Shown: positions 35,515-45,481, counted from the first letter of the stretch. The stretch: 64,000 bases of DNA from Porphyromonas gingivalis ATCC 33277 (GCF_000010505.1 NC_010729.1:1-64000); one strand, 5' to 3'. Numbers and translations: made by a program. The notes: generated by a model from the letters alone, not told the origin.

Positions 35515-36141
35515 CTACAGGTAAACGTGCAAACCGATAGTGAAGTCGAACCGATTGGCTCCCATCTTTTCCGAAACTCATCCCAAGCAACCACCGCTCC
35601 GAAAGAGCAGTACTCATGCTGAATAAGGGAGCGATATAGTCCAATCGATTGGCGAATCCGATACCCTGGTATTCGATTTTCTTAGTGATGTCGGCTTCAT
35701 ATCGAGAGGCGATCAGACCGAATCCGTAGAGGTTCCCTTTCGGGTGACATTTATATTGGAGTACGAACGAAAGTCCGTTGCTTAGCTTTTTCTCCAGCTG
35801 CTGCTCCGAATAAGACAGCCCTTTTGTCCGATTCGTGATGGTAGAGGGGCCGAAATGGAATGAAAGGTCGTGTACGGGTGCCTTGATCCGAGAGCCGATT
35901 TTCCCCCTTTGACCCGAATCGTACAGGGGCGAGTCAGGATAACTTTCTCCTCCGTTCCTCACGACAGAATCTGACAAGAGCATAAGCCCGCCTATCTGAT
36001 GCATGGAGCTACCGAAGATAGAGGGTCGTTGGTGATTGATCACGTACAGGATATTGGCACCGCTTTTTCTGGTTTCTTCGCGAGCAATCTGTACGGCCTC
36101 CGAGTAGGAGAGACTCCGGGATAGACCGGATTCGGCGATCC
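35515..36141 (-). pseudogene. Outer-membrane protein gene, truncated and frameshifted
   Basis: The reading frame emerges from the end of the beta-mannosidase gene with no start codon or signal peptide. The first recognisable part is YSEAVQIAREETRKSGANI, and GTG at 36043 is the only initiation codon before INHQRPSIF. The middle reads as a beta-barrel. At 35571-35580 an extra base in TTTC shifts the frame, and the correct continuation is MGANRFDFTIGLHVYL followed by TAG at 35515-35517, a textbook last barrel strand. Without correction the frame runs through the downstream hairpin. Loss of both ends indicates a dead gene. Confidence 0.7.
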
Positions 36142-38727
36142 TTATAAGTGTCGCAGACGAATAACCGGCTCTTCCGTACTATCGGTGGGCAGCGTGATTA
36201 TTAGTCTGCGCTCTTCGTTCGGGAGCAAATCGAAAGCATTGTCGGAGAATCGCGCTCCGAGTGCATCCGTTTCCACAAAGAGATCCTTCACCAAATAAGG
36301 TGACCGCACTGTCAGCTCCCAAGTCCTCAGGCCTGTCCGGCGAAGCTCTTGCGAGATAGGAGGAGCCACAGGTAGTAGCAAATCCTTGGGCGAATGATGA
36401 TAATACAGCGTGGAGGCCCAGACTTCGCCGTATGCTTCTCCCACATCCTCCACAAGTGACAGGCGAAGCAGGTTCGTTCGCTGCAATTCCTGTGGCAGCC
36501 ATTGTTCGATCGGGAATGGCAGGACGGCGGGGTGTTCGTTGTCTACTTCGATATTCCTCACCCAAAAAGTCGGATAGCGTTTCCCCCCGAAGCTGATCGG
36601 CTCGATGCGCAGTGCCATCCGAACCTCTCCTTTGGCTTCGGGAGCATCCGATACGATGCTGATCGTGCGCCGTTCGGCATCTGGAACGATAATAACGGGT
36701 TCAAAAGCTCTGCGTACCTGATAGTGTAGCGGTTTCCAGTTCCCGTAGTAGTCTATGCCGGACCATGAGATAGCCGGCCATGCATCGTTGAGTTGCCAGT
36801 AGAGGCTACCCATGCAGTAGGGTTTGGCCGCTCGTTGGGCTTCTAATCCGATGCGCATACCTTGCCCCTGCATGATGAGCGATTTGAATACGAAATCATC
36901 GAAGTCCTTTGGCTCGGGATAGTCTCGCCGCATATATTCGAGTATAATCTCATTGCCCATGCTGCTCTTCTGTCTGGCTTTCATGACGGGGGAGTCGAGC
37001 TGCATGTCCTCCGGCCATGCAAAGCTCTCCAACGTTTTTCTTTCGGGGAAACTTTCAAATCCGAATTCGCTCATGAAGCGCGGGATCCTTTCTCGCAGGA
37101 TGCCGAATGGTTCGCGTCCGTACCATACTCCCCAGTAGTGGCTGTCACCCCAGGCCAAAGTGGCGGGGCGTCCCCAGTTAGCTGTGTCGGGGGATGTCTC
37201 TACATAGGCGTGTGTGGGATCCAATGCTGCCACACGCTCCGGCAGAAGTCGGCAAAACAGCTTGTCGTAGTCCGTGAGAAACTTCTGATAGGTGGATCGG
37301 TCGAAGCGTTTTTGCCATCCCCAGTATTTGAGGCCTTCTCGTATTTCATTGTTGCCGCACCAGAGAGCCAAAGACGGATGTTCGCGCAATCGACGGATGT
37401 TGTAATCGGCCTCTTCTCTCACATTCCGAAGGAATTCCTCGTCGCCCGGATAGGGAGTGCAAGCAAAAGCGAAATCTTGCCAGATGAGAATCCCGTTCGC
37501 ATCCGCCAACTCATAGAAACGTTCGTCCTCGTATATACCGCCTCCCCATACGCGCAGCATATTCATATTCGCTTCCGAGACAGAGCGGAAAAGCTCCTGC
37601 CAATACTCCTCTGTGCGTGCGGACAGCATCATGGTGCCTGGGATATAGTTGGCTCCCTTCATGTATAGCGGCTTTCCGTTGATGCGGAAGAAGAAGCTGC
37701 ACCCGTGGGTATCCTCTTCACGGACGAATTCCACGGTTCGGAATCCTATTTGGGTTCGGTAGGTCTGCCATGTGGTACCGTCTTTGTCCTGAAGACGGGC
37801 AACGAGTGTGTACATCAGGGGCAGGCCTATCCCATTGGGCATCCACCGATCGGGGGATGATACGGTGAAAGAGGTGCGACAGGAGGGTTGCCCATAGCCT
37901 GCCGTCAGCTCTTCGCTATGCTCTTTCCGTCCGTTCGGGCTGTACAGCTCCACAACCAAACGGACAGAGCGGTCGTTCTGCTCGTTCCAAGAGAGAGGAA
38001 AGAGACAGTTTACCTGAGCATCTTTTGTCAGCGTGTAGGTGACTTCCGGTTTCGATGCGAAGGCTACTGCCCCTTCGAAACGTATGCCGACAGGTCGCCA
38101 AATGCCTGTGGTTACGAGTCGAGGCCCCCAGTCCCAACCATAGTGGTAGGGTGCTTTTCGAGTATATACACTTAGCTTTTCGTTGTGGTGATCGTTGTCT
38201 GCAGGGTAGTCGAAACCATCGCGCTGTCTCAGAGGGCGTACTTCCTTCATGGGTGAGCGGAAGCGGATCAGCAGTTCGTTTCCGCTTTTTCGCAGCAGGC
38301 CGGTTATATCCGCTTCCCTGCCGACGAACATATTGCGGCTCTCCATTATCTTTTTCCCATTGAGGAGTACGGTAGCATAGGTGTCCAGTCCTTCTGCCAT
38401 AAGGATGGCTCGTGGGCTTCGGAGTTGCTGTTCCGTGAGGGAGAAGAGCAGCCGATAATCCCAGTCGTGCTCTTCCGGCCATTGTGCCTGCTCCTCCTGA
38501 AGTTTGTAGTTGGGATCGGGCAGCAAACCATGACGGATAAGGTCGTACTGCACGACTCCGGGCACTGTGGCCGGCAGCCATGCCGTGCTATCATGCCGGC
38601 TGAATTCCCAGCCCTTGTCGAGATGGAGTGTGTCGGCCGAAATGGTATGTGCCGCTTGGGTTTGGAAGGTCATGGATATCGGGATCAACCATAGGAGAAA
38701 AGTTCGGAAGGTGTTCTTGCTAATCAT
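36142..38727 (-). CDS. GH2 beta-mannosidase, exported
   Basis: This 861-residue protein has a signal peptide (about 1-25) and GH2 architecture: a jelly-roll sugar-binding domain, an immunoglobulin-like domain, a TIM barrel (about 340-650) and C-terminal beta domains. The acid/base Glu lies in LALWCGNNEIREGLKYW, and the nucleophile Glu in FMSEFGFESFP. Closest family features (NMLRVWGGGIYEDERFYELAD, YHYGWDWGPRL) are those of beta-mannosidases, which release mannose from N-glycan cores or mannans. It is located in the periplasm or at the surface. The start of the truncated gene follows directly. rmuC lies 29 bp upstream on the same strand. Confidence 0.93.
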   Translation of the reverse strand: MISKNTFRTFLLWLIPISMTFQTQAAHTISADTLHLDKGWEFSRHDSTAWLPATVPGVVQYDLIRHGLLPDPNYKLQEEQAQWPEEHDWDYRLLFSLTEQQLRSPRAILMAEGLDTYATVLLNGKKIMESRNMFVGREADITGLLRKSGNELLIRFRSPMKEVRPLRQRDGFDYPADNDHHNEKLSVYTRKAPYHYGWDWGPRLVTTGIWRPVGIRFEGAVAFASKPEVTYTLTKDAQVNCLFPLSWNEQNDRSVRLVVELYSPNGRKEHSEELTAGYGQPSCRTSFTVSSPDRWMPNGIGLPLMYTLVARLQDKDGTTWQTYRTQIGFRTVEFVREEDTHGCSFFFRINGKPLYMKGANYIPGTMMLSARTEEYWQELFRSVSEANMNMLRVWGGGIYEDERFYELADANGILIWQDFAFACTPYPGDEEFLRNVREEADYNIRRLREHPSLALWCGNNEIREGLKYWGWQKRFDRSTYQKFLTDYDKLFCRLLPERVAALDPTHAYVETSPDTANWGRPATLAWGDSHYWGVWYGREPFGILRERIPRFMSEFGFESFPERKTLESFAWPEDMQLDSPVMKARQKSSMGNEIILEYMRRDYPEPKDFDDFVFKSLIMQGQGMRIGLEAQRAAKPYCMGSLYWQLNDAWPAISWSGIDYYGNWKPLHYQVRRAFEPVIIVPDAERRTISIVSDAPEAKGEVRMALRIEPISFGGKRYPTFWVRNIEVDNEHPAVLPFPIEQWLPQELQRTNLLRLSLVEDVGEAYGEVWASTLYYHHSPKDLLLPVAPPISQELRRTGLRTWELTVRSPYLVKDLFVETDALGARFSDNAFDLLPNEERRLIITLPTDSTEEPVIRLRHL

Positions 38728-38756
38728 ATCGGAAAGGAGAAGAATACGAGGGAGGA

Positions 38757-40055
38757 TTATTCGTTTTCCGGCAACTCCTCCGTCTCAGGACGGAACGATG
38801 CCGGTACATTCTTTTTGGGCGAAAGTCCGAGGCTGCGCATCTTTTCGATACGCCCGACGATGTTGCTACGGCCTTCGACCAATTGACCGCGGGCTTTGGC
38901 AAGCGTGGCAACCGTATTTTGGGCTTGTTCCTCGGCACGAATGAGTGTCTCTGCGAAAGTGCAGAACTTATCGTACAGCCCGTTGGCTTGCTCTACGATT
39001 CGCTGCACATTTTTCACTTGCCGGTCGCGCTGCCATAGATCCAGAGCCATCCGCAAAGCTGCGATTAGGTTGGTCGGATTCATGAGCAGCACGCGTTTGT
39101 TGTAGGCCTGATCCCATAAGGTGGGTTTTTCTCGCAGAGCCAGCGTATAAGCCGGTTCGTTCGGGATGAAGAGCATCACAAATTCGGGAGCTTTGTCGCA
39201 ATAGTCCTGATAACTTTTGCTTGCCAGTTCCTCTATATGCCGGCTGATGCTGGCGATGTGCTCCCCCAGCAGTCGTTTGCGCTCGGCTTCATCCTCAGAG
39301 GCAACGAAGGAGGCATAGGCCGTAAGGGATACCTTGCTGTCGATGATCACCTCCTGACCGTTCGGGTAGCGAACGATCACATCGGGACGCATCCGTCTGC
39401 CCGTCTCATCGTGGAGGAGGGTACGCCCTTCATCATCGGTCAGGGTCTCTTGGACGAAGAACTCTTCTCCTTCGGTCAATCCGCTGCGTCGGAGCAGGTT
39501 TTCGAGGATCATTTCGCCCCAGTCGCCCTGTACTTTGGGGTCGCCTTTGAGTGCACGGGTCAGGTTGTTGGCATCATCGCTGAGTCGGCTGTTCTGTTCG
39601 ATGAGCTTTTGTAGCTCTTTGGCGAGAGAGAAACGTTCACGCGCTTCTTCATTATAGCTCTTTTCGACTTTTTCTTCGAATAGCTTGATGCGTTCACTCA
39701 GCGGTTTGAGTATTTCACCGATGCGCTCTTCGTTCATTCCGGAAAGCTTCCGTGTCTTGTCTTCGAGGATCTCCGATGCCGTGGCCTTGAAGAGTGCTTG
39801 CATCTCTTCGGATATTTGTCCGGAGCGTTTCCGTTCGCGTTCCAATTCGGAAGTGGTTGCCTGCAAGCGTGTCTCCAGTTCGGTACGAATACGGATGGCT
39901 TCTTTCTGCTCCTCTTGCAGGTCCGCCAGCTTCTCAGTGGCAGCCTCCAGTTGTGCTGTCAGCCTATCTGTCTCAGTGTTGTGCCTGCGATGGAAGAGCC
40001 ATACGACGAGTCCGGCAACTATTGCGACGATGATGATTAACCAGTACAAATCCAT
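38757..40055 (-). CDS. rmuC: DNA recombination protein RmuC
   Basis: This 432-residue protein has one N-terminal membrane helix (about 4-22, WLIIIVAIVAGLVVWLF), a long coiled coil (about 30-190), and a RmuC nuclease-like domain (about 200-390). That domain shows VQGDWGEMILENLL, MRPDVIVRYPNGQEVIIDSKVSL and FVMLFIPNEPAY. In E. coli RmuC limits inversion at short inverted repeats. I chose the start at 40055 (MDLYWLI) because the upstream in-frame residues would precede the membrane anchor and overlap promoter-like sequence. An IS5-type end lies 51 bp upstream. Confidence 0.93.
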   Translation of the reverse strand: MDLYWLIIIVAIVAGLVVWLFHRRHNTETDRLTAQLEAATEKLADLQEEQKEAIRIRTELETRLQATTSELERERKRSGQISEEMQALFKATASEILEDKTRKLSGMNEERIGEILKPLSERIKLFEEKVEKSYNEEARERFSLAKELQKLIEQNSRLSDDANNLTRALKGDPKVQGDWGEMILENLLRRSGLTEGEEFFVQETLTDDEGRTLLHDETGRRMRPDVIVRYPNGQEVIIDSKVSLTAYASFVASEDEAERKRLLGEHIASISRHIEELASKSYQDYCDKAPEFVMLFIPNEPAYTLALREKPTLWDQAYNKRVLLMNPTNLIAALRMALDLWQRDRQVKNVQRIVEQANGLYDKFCTFAETLIRAEEQAQNTVATLAKARGQLVEGRSNIVGRIEKMRSLGLSPKKNVPASFRPETEELPENE

Positions 40056-40105
40056 TTCGCCTATAAATTTTACTGTTTTACGAACGAAGGTAATCAATAC
40101 GTATG

Positions 40106-40317
40106 AGACCTTTCGGCAATAAGCAGGCACTTTTATCCATTCATTTTACAGTGTGTCGGCCGATTGTTTTGTGTGCTTATGGTATGATCAATGACACAAA
40201 ACGATGGCACGACAAGGAAAATCATCCGACGAGAAGAGGTCTCATTCAGAGACGTCATGTCAGCGAATCGATATAGGAAAGCCCGGAATGTATTTTCGAG
40301 CCAAGTCGATATGCTCA
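40106..40317 (+). mobile_element. Left-end remnant of an IS5-family element
   Basis: It begins with GAGACCTTTCGGCAATAAG, a terminal sequence of the IS1126 type. The transposase start follows at 40204 (MARQGKSSDEK). One base is then missing near 40235, and the frame continues as EEVSFRDVMSANRYRKARNV, clearly related to the N-terminus of the intact transposase at 33765. Similarity stops near 40317. No right end is visible. The element is different from, but related to, the intact copy. Confidence 0.75.
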
Positions 40318-40320
40318 TAC

Positions 40321-40361
40321 GAGAGGATACTATGGTCTCACATGAGAGGATACTATGGTCT
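40321..40361. repeat. 23-bp-period direct duplication
   Basis: GAGAGGATACTATGGTCT occurs at 40321-40338 and again at 40344-40361, immediately after the IS remnant. The remainder to 40620 holds nothing I can support. Confidence 0.75.
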
Positions 40362-40621
40362 ATTGATGGAAGATGCTATCTGCTCTGTATCGGATGGCAG
40401 GTTCGGGGAGTGGGAGGTTCCGTGCGAGCTGTTAAACCGATAGATGAGATTGTCGCACGGCATTTTCCGGGAGATTTCATTGTCAATTGACTGTTTTTCA
40501 GGTCTGTACAGATATAAATACAATCTTAGCCTGATTCGCTTCTACGTCTTCGAAAAGCTAATAAAGTAGGGTTTCCATGATGAAGCCGGTTGCCTAACCG
40601 ACTGTAAGGAGCAAAGAAAGA

Positions 40622-40654
40622 GGGCTGTGACAAAACCGAATTTTGACACAGCCC
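40622..40654 (-). terminator. Terminator of trxA
   Basis: A 14-bp stem GGGCTGTGACAAAA (40622-40635) pairs with TTTTGACACAGCCC (40641-40654) with one A-A mismatch. On the minus strand it is followed by TCTTTCTTT. Confidence 0.8.
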
Positions 40655-40684
40655 CTTTCTTTTGGAATGCCAATACCGACTTAA

Positions 40685-40999
40685 TTAAAACAAGGCATCC
40701 AATTCTTTCTTGAATACGTCTTTGGACTGAGCACCCACGAGCTTCTTTACCACTTCGCCGTTCTTGATGAACAAAATGGTGGGGATATTACGCACGCCAT
40801 ACTTCATGGGCAATTCCGTATTTGCATCCACATCCACTTTTCCTATGATAGCGCGTCCTTCATATTCCGCAGCCAGCTCGTCGATGATCGGACCTACCAT
40901 GCGGCAAGGACCGCACCATGTAGCCCAGAAATCCACTACCATCGGCTTGCCTTCAGCTACCAAGCCGTCAAATGTTGCATCTGTAATTTGCAGTGCCAT
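40685..40999 (-). CDS. trxA: Thioredoxin
   Basis: This 104-residue cytoplasmic disulfide reductase has the active site WATWCGPCRM (about residues 28-37) in a standard thioredoxin fold. FVAEGKPMVVDFWA-like beta-1 and beta-2 strands precede it, and the cis-Pro motif IPTILFIKNGE follows. It donates electrons to ribonucleotide reductase and peroxidases. Downstream of dnaE on the same strand (48-bp gap), it may be partly co-transcribed, and it is followed by a strong terminator. Confidence 0.96.
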   Translation of the reverse strand: MALQITDATFDGLVAEGKPMVVDFWATWCGPCRMVGPIIDELAAEYEGRAIIGKVDVDANTELPMKYGVRNIPTILFIKNGEVVKKLVGAQSKDVFKKELDALF

Positions 41000-41047
41000 A
41001 ATTTTGTTCGTTTTAGTTGGTTGTTATTCTTGTTTATAATGATTGGC

Positions 41048-44000
41048 CTATTCAAGTGCAAAGTTAATCTCATAAGTCTTCAATCTATTCACCAGTTCGG
41101 GGGACACTTTGATCAGCGATTTCTGCTGTGCCAGTTCGACATCGAAAGTCTCCGTATGGTCATACACTTTGATAAATAACATCGTTTTCCCCGAATTGTT
41201 TGTCAATTCGTCAGACAGCATTTCGATCAGCTCATTGTCGATCTTCGATGCCGGCAGTAGGATCGTCATCTTTTTGATCAATGTATCGGCCACTTGAGGT
41301 AGCAGTTCGATTGAGGTCACGACCAATTCCATTTCACCCTCTTTCCACTTATGAGGCTGAACGGATGCGCGAATGAGGAGATACAGCCCCTCCTTGCAAT
41401 AATTGCCGAAGTTTACATGAGCCTGTCCGAAAAGAGGTATTTCGCCCGTGCCGGACAGATCCTCTAACGTAATCTTTGAGTACGGATTATTCGAGCGAGA
41501 GATTCCCTGAAAAGCCTTGGTAACAATACCGGCCAAAACCAAATTTTTCCCGACCAAGGAATCCGGATCAGTCAAATCGGCTGCATGGGTATTGCAATAG
41601 TGATCGAGAATGACTTGGTACTGAGCCATTGGATTGGAACTAAGGTAGAGCCCTACGAGTTCACGTTCTTTATTGAGCCTTTCCAAGTCGTTCCATGGCT
41701 CGGTGGGAGATGGCTGCGGACGAGGAATCATCAGATCTTCTTCCTCTCCGAAGAGGGAATTGCTCTGGCTGTGCTTCTCCTCTTGTACTACGGACCCATA
41801 GCGCATAAGTGCTTGTATGTACGACTCCTCTCTTCCTGTCAGAGGAGGAGCCATATATTCCTCCCGGGATAGAGCGAAGCTGTCGAAAGCACCGGCCAAG
41901 GCCAGACTCTCCATCGTCTTGCGATTGCAGGCAGAGAGATTGATCCGCTCCACAAAGTCGAAGATGTCCTTATATAGCCCGTTGGCTTCGCGTTCGGCAA
42001 TGATCTGCTCGACGGCTCCCGATCCTACACCCTTTACAGCGCTGAGACCAAAGCGAATATCCCCATTGGCATTTACTGAGAATTTCATTTCGGACTCGTT
42101 CACATCCGGTACCAATACGCCGATCTTCATGGACTTGCACTCATCCATGAGCTTGGTTATTTCCGTGATGTTATTCAGGTTTCGGCTCAATGCTCCTGCC
42201 ATATATTCAGCAGGATAGTTCGCTTTCAGGTAAGCCGTTTGGTAGGCTACCCAACTGTAGCAGGTGGCATGACTCTTGTTGAAAGCATAGCTGGCGAACT
42301 TCTCCCAGTCTGTCCAGATCTTTTCCAGAACTTCTTCCGGATGTCCATTCTTATTCCCCCCCTCGAGAAACTTCACCTTCAGAACATTCATCTTTTCGAT
42401 GAGTTTTTTGCCCATAGCCTTACGAAGCTCATCGCTCTGGCCTCGGGTAAAACCGGCAAGCTTGCGACTCAGAAGCATGACTTGCTCCTGATACACCGTC
42501 ACACCATAAGTTTCTTTGAGATATTCTTCCATCTCAGGCAGGTCGTAATCGATAGGCTCACGCCCATGCTTGCGTGCGATAAAAGAAGGGATATAGTCCA
42601 TCGGACCGGGACGATAGAGAGCATTCATCGCTATCAAGTCCTCGAAAGCAGAGGGCTGTAGCTCCCTAAGATACTTTTGCATCCCACCGGATTCGAATTG
42701 GAAAGTACCTATGGTACGTCCATCGCTGTATAGCTTATATGTAAGAGGATCGTCGAGAGGGATCGTGTCTATATTCAAGTCAATGCCATGGCGCCGCTTT
42801 ATGTTGACCAAAGCTTCTTTGATGATCGAGAGCGTTTTCAGCCCGAGGAAGTCCATTTTGATCAGTCCCGTCTGTTCGATGACAGAGCCTTCGTATTGTG
42901 TGACCAGCAGCTCCTCCTTCGTGTCTTTGTCTGGAGCCGTACTGACCGGAACGACATCGCTGATATCCGTTTTCCCAATGATGATACCGCAGGCATGCAC
43001 ACCTGTATTGCGCACATTCCCCTCCAGCATTTGGGCGTATTTCAGGGTATCGCGCATTACCTTATCGGAGCTTAGCGATGCTTGCTTCAGCTCTGGAACA
43101 AATTCGATTGCTTTCTTCAGATTGACTTTCTTCTCTCCGGGAATTTTGTCCGGTACGAGCTTGGCTAAACGATTGCTTTCGGGTAAGGGCAGCCTCTGTA
43201 CGCGAGCCACATCCTTAATAGAACTCTTTGTGGCCATCGTACCGTAGGTGATGATGTGGGCCACTCTCTCCTTGCCGTATTTTTCCGTCACCCAGCGGAG
43301 TATTTCGGCACGCCCGTCATCATCGAAGTCGACGTCTATATCGGGCATGGAGATACGATCCGGATTGAGAAAACGCTCGAAAAGCAAATGGTACTTGATC
43401 GGATCGATATCCGTGATCCCCAAACAGTAAGCTACCGCCGAACCGGCTGCCGATCCTCGGCCGGGTCCGACAGAGACGCCCATACTTCGTGCGGCTGCAA
43501 TGAAATCCTGTACAATAAGGAAGTAGCCGGGGAACCCCATTCCTTTGATGGTTTCCAGTTCAAAGTCGATACGCTCTTTTATCTCATCGGAAAGATCCTC
43601 TCCATACTTGCGCCTGGCACCTTCGTAGGTAAGGAAACGCAGGTAGTCATCATCGTCTTTATATTCGGGGGGGATAGGAAAATCCGGCATCAGGGCTTTG
43701 TTGTCGATGCTGTAGAACTCTACCTTGTCAAGTATTTCTAATGTGTTGGAAAGAGTCTCAGGTAGATCCTCGAATATGGCGCTCATCTCTGCCGTAGTCT
43801 TCATCCATTCCTGCTTGGTATAGCGCATCCTGTTCGGATCGTCCAGATCCTTCCCTGTGCTCAGACAGATCAGACGGTCGTGCGCCTCAGCATCTTCTTC
43901 ATTGCAGAAATGGACATCGTTCGTCGCAATAACTTTGACACCCAACTTCTTGCCAAGCTCCAGTATGACGCGATTTACACGCTGTTGCTGGGGGAAAACA

Positions 44001-44734
44001 TCCTGATTGCCGAGTGGATTATGCGTCTCGTGTCGCTGAACCTCCAAATAGTAATCGTCCCCAAAAAGCTCTTTGAACCAGAGGATGGCCTCCTCAGCCT
44101 TGGCAATCTCTCCTGCCATGATATGCTGTGGTATCTCTCCTCCCAGACAGGCCGAAGAGACAATGATACCTTCATGATACTTCTGCAAAAGCTCCCTGTC
44201 GATACGCGGACGGTAGTACTGCCCTTCTGTCCATGAATAGCTGACCATTTTGATCAGATTCTTGTACCCTCGCAAGTTTTTTGCCAGCAGGATCAAGTGC
44301 CAACCGCTGGCATCGATGGAGCGTCTGGGATGATACGGATCCGGTATCTGGTTATCCTTGTCGAATCGCGTACGTCGGGCACAATATGCCTCACACCCAA
44401 GGATAGGTTTGAAGAGGAGTTTTTTGGTCTCCTCTATCTTCTGCTGCAACTTGACAATGCGGTTGCGCTCTTCATCGGTCAGCATGTCGGCACTCTTCGA
44501 GTCGTTCAGTTGATCCAGTTCGCGCCTACAGTCCTTCAATGTCGCATTGTGCCCGCTGTTCTTCTTCTCCACATAGTTGTAAAACTCCTTGATGCCGAAC
44601 ATGGCTCCATGATCGGTCAGAGCAATACCCGGCATACCGTCGGCAATGGCTTTGTCCACCAAATCATTGATAGCGGCCTGTCCGTCAAGCAGAGAGAATT
44701 GGGAGTGTACGTGCAGGTGTACGAAGGGTTCCAT
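41048..44734 (-). CDS. dnaE: DNA polymerase III alpha subunit
   Basis: This 1228-residue replicative polymerase has an N-terminal PHP domain (about 1-280, starting FVHLHVHSQFSLLDG), then palm and fingers with the catalytic aspartates in PDIDVDFDDDGR. A helix-hairpin-helix region follows (VKGVGSGAVEQI), and an OB-fold domain lies near 990-1080. The family is DnaE1, with no PolC exonuclease inserted. I chose the start at 44734 (MEPFVHLHVHSQF), eight residues after an alternative ATG. A CAAAAGTA box (TACTTTTG on the minus strand, 44756-44763) and an IS5-type end lie just upstream. Confidence 0.97.
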   Translation of the reverse strand: MEPFVHLHVHSQFSLLDGQAAINDLVDKAIADGMPGIALTDHGAMFGIKEFYNYVEKKNSGHNATLKDCRRELDQLNDSKSADMLTDEERNRIVKLQQKIEETKKLLFKPILGCEAYCARRTRFDKDNQIPDPYHPRRSIDASGWHLILLAKNLRGYKNLIKMVSYSWTEGQYYRPRIDRELLQKYHEGIIVSSACLGGEIPQHIMAGEIAKAEEAILWFKELFGDDYYLEVQRHETHNPLGNQDVFPQQQRVNRVILELGKKLGVKVIATNDVHFCNEEDAEAHDRLICLSTGKDLDDPNRMRYTKQEWMKTTAEMSAIFEDLPETLSNTLEILDKVEFYSIDNKALMPDFPIPPEYKDDDDYLRFLTYEGARRKYGEDLSDEIKERIDFELETIKGMGFPGYFLIVQDFIAAARSMGVSVGPGRGSAAGSAVAYCLGITDIDPIKYHLLFERFLNPDRISMPDIDVDFDDDGRAEILRWVTEKYGKERVAHIITYGTMATKSSIKDVARVQRLPLPESNRLAKLVPDKIPGEKKVNLKKAIEFVPELKQASLSSDKVMRDTLKYAQMLEGNVRNTGVHACGIIIGKTDISDVVPVSTAPDKDTKEELLVTQYEGSVIEQTGLIKMDFLGLKTLSIIKEALVNIKRRHGIDLNIDTIPLDDPLTYKLYSDGRTIGTFQFESGGMQKYLRELQPSAFEDLIAMNALYRPGPMDYIPSFIARKHGREPIDYDLPEMEEYLKETYGVTVYQEQVMLLSRKLAGFTRGQSDELRKAMGKKLIEKMNVLKVKFLEGGNKNGHPEEVLEKIWTDWEKFASYAFNKSHATCYSWVAYQTAYLKANYPAEYMAGALSRNLNNITEITKLMDECKSMKIGVLVPDVNESEMKFSVNANGDIRFGLSAVKGVGSGAVEQIIAEREANGLYKDIFDFVERINLSACNRKTMESLALAGAFDSFALSREEYMAPPLTGREESYIQALMRYGSVVQEEKHSQSNSLFGEEEDLMIPRPQPSPTEPWNDLERLNKERELVGLYLSSNPMAQYQVILDHYCNTHAADLTDPDSLVGKNLVLAGIVTKAFQGISRSNNPYSKITLEDLSGTGEIPLFGQAHVNFGNYCKEGLYLLIRASVQPHKWKEGEMELVVTSIELLPQVADTLIKKMTILLPASKIDNELIEMLSDELTNNSGKTMLFIKVYDHTETFDVELAQQKSLIKVSPELVNRLKTYEINFALE

Positions 44735-44755
44735 CCTTGTAGTTTGTCTTTCGAG

Positions 44756-44763
44756 CAAAAGTA
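44756..44763 (-). promoter_or_regulatory. Putative -7 box TACTTTTG of dnaE
   Basis: TACTTTTG on the minus strand fits TAnnTTTG, 22 bp before the dnaE start. The region where a -33 box would lie is inside an IS5-type end. Confidence 0.5.
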
Positions 44764-44773
44764 CTCATAATAT

Positions 44774-44811
44774 GAGACCTTTGCACAATAAGTAGCACTT
44801 ATACAGGGCTG
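44774..44811 (+). mobile_element. Solitary IS5-type end upstream of dnaE
   Basis: GAGACCTTTGCACAATAAG and the next roughly 16 bases match the left end of the IS remnant at 40106 (conserved GAGACCTTT and CAATAAG, then ACTT). Both are preceded by TAT. No transposase sequence follows. Confidence 0.6.
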
Positions 44812-44893
44812 ACGCATTAAAGTTGTATGGTCATTAGTTGTTGTGGTTTCATTCGAACGAGTTTCTTCTGAATATGAGGTGTTGAAGTTCAGT

Positions 44894-44924
44894 TTTGCCG
44901 ATTGAGAGCTTTTTTGTTACTTTG
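44894..44924 (+). promoter_or_regulatory. Promoter of rplS
   Basis: TTTG (44894-44897), 19 bp and TTACTTTG (44917-44924) form a near-consensus Bacteroidetes promoter. The predicted start near 44931 gives an 80-base leader before rplS. Confidence 0.75.
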
Positions 44925-45012
44925 CAGTCGCTTTGCGTAATCTCTGACAGGAAATAACGTGCGACCTGTGTATATTGCGTTTAGTATTTAGCTAATCCAA
45001 AAAGCAATACAA

Positions 45013-45378
45013 ATGGATTTTATTAAAATCGTTAACGAAGAGTTCAAATCAGGGAAAGAACATCCCAAGTTTAACAGCGGTGACACCATCACTGTTGAAT
45101 ATCGTATCAAGGAGGGTAACAAGGAGCGTATCCAGAAGTATCGCGGTGTAGTAATACGCATCAGCGGCCACGGCGACAAGAAGCGATTCACTGTTCGCAA
45201 AATATCGGACGGTATCGGTGTAGAGCGTATTTTCCCGATCGAAAGCCCTTTCATCGAAAACATTACCGTTGAGAAGTATGGTAAGGTACGTCGAGCCAAA
45301 CTATATTACCTGCGTGGCCTTACAGGCAAGAAAGCCCGTATCAAAGAGCGTCGCGTAGCTCTTTCTTCTAAAGACTAA
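45013..45378 (+). CDS. rplS: 50S ribosomal protein L19
   Basis: This 121-residue ribosomal protein sits at the 30S-50S interface. Family motifs are [43 protein letters not shown] and [19 protein letters not shown]. It is single, with its own promoter and a strong terminator. The long leader could allow autoregulation, but I see no specific structure. Confidence 0.98.
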
Positions 45379-45444
45379 TTTGCTTATAACGGTTATTAGG
45401 GGGGCTTATAGAGATATAATCCTCATTCCCTAAGTATTATGCAG

Positions 45445-45481
45445 AGAGGGTGTATCGAAAATTGATTTCGGTACACCCTCT
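45445..45481 (+). terminator. Terminator of rplS
   Basis: A 16-bp stem AGAGGGTGTATCGAAA (45445-45460) pairs with TTTCGGTACACCCTCT (45466-45481) with one T-G pair. TCTCTTT follows. Confidence 0.88.
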
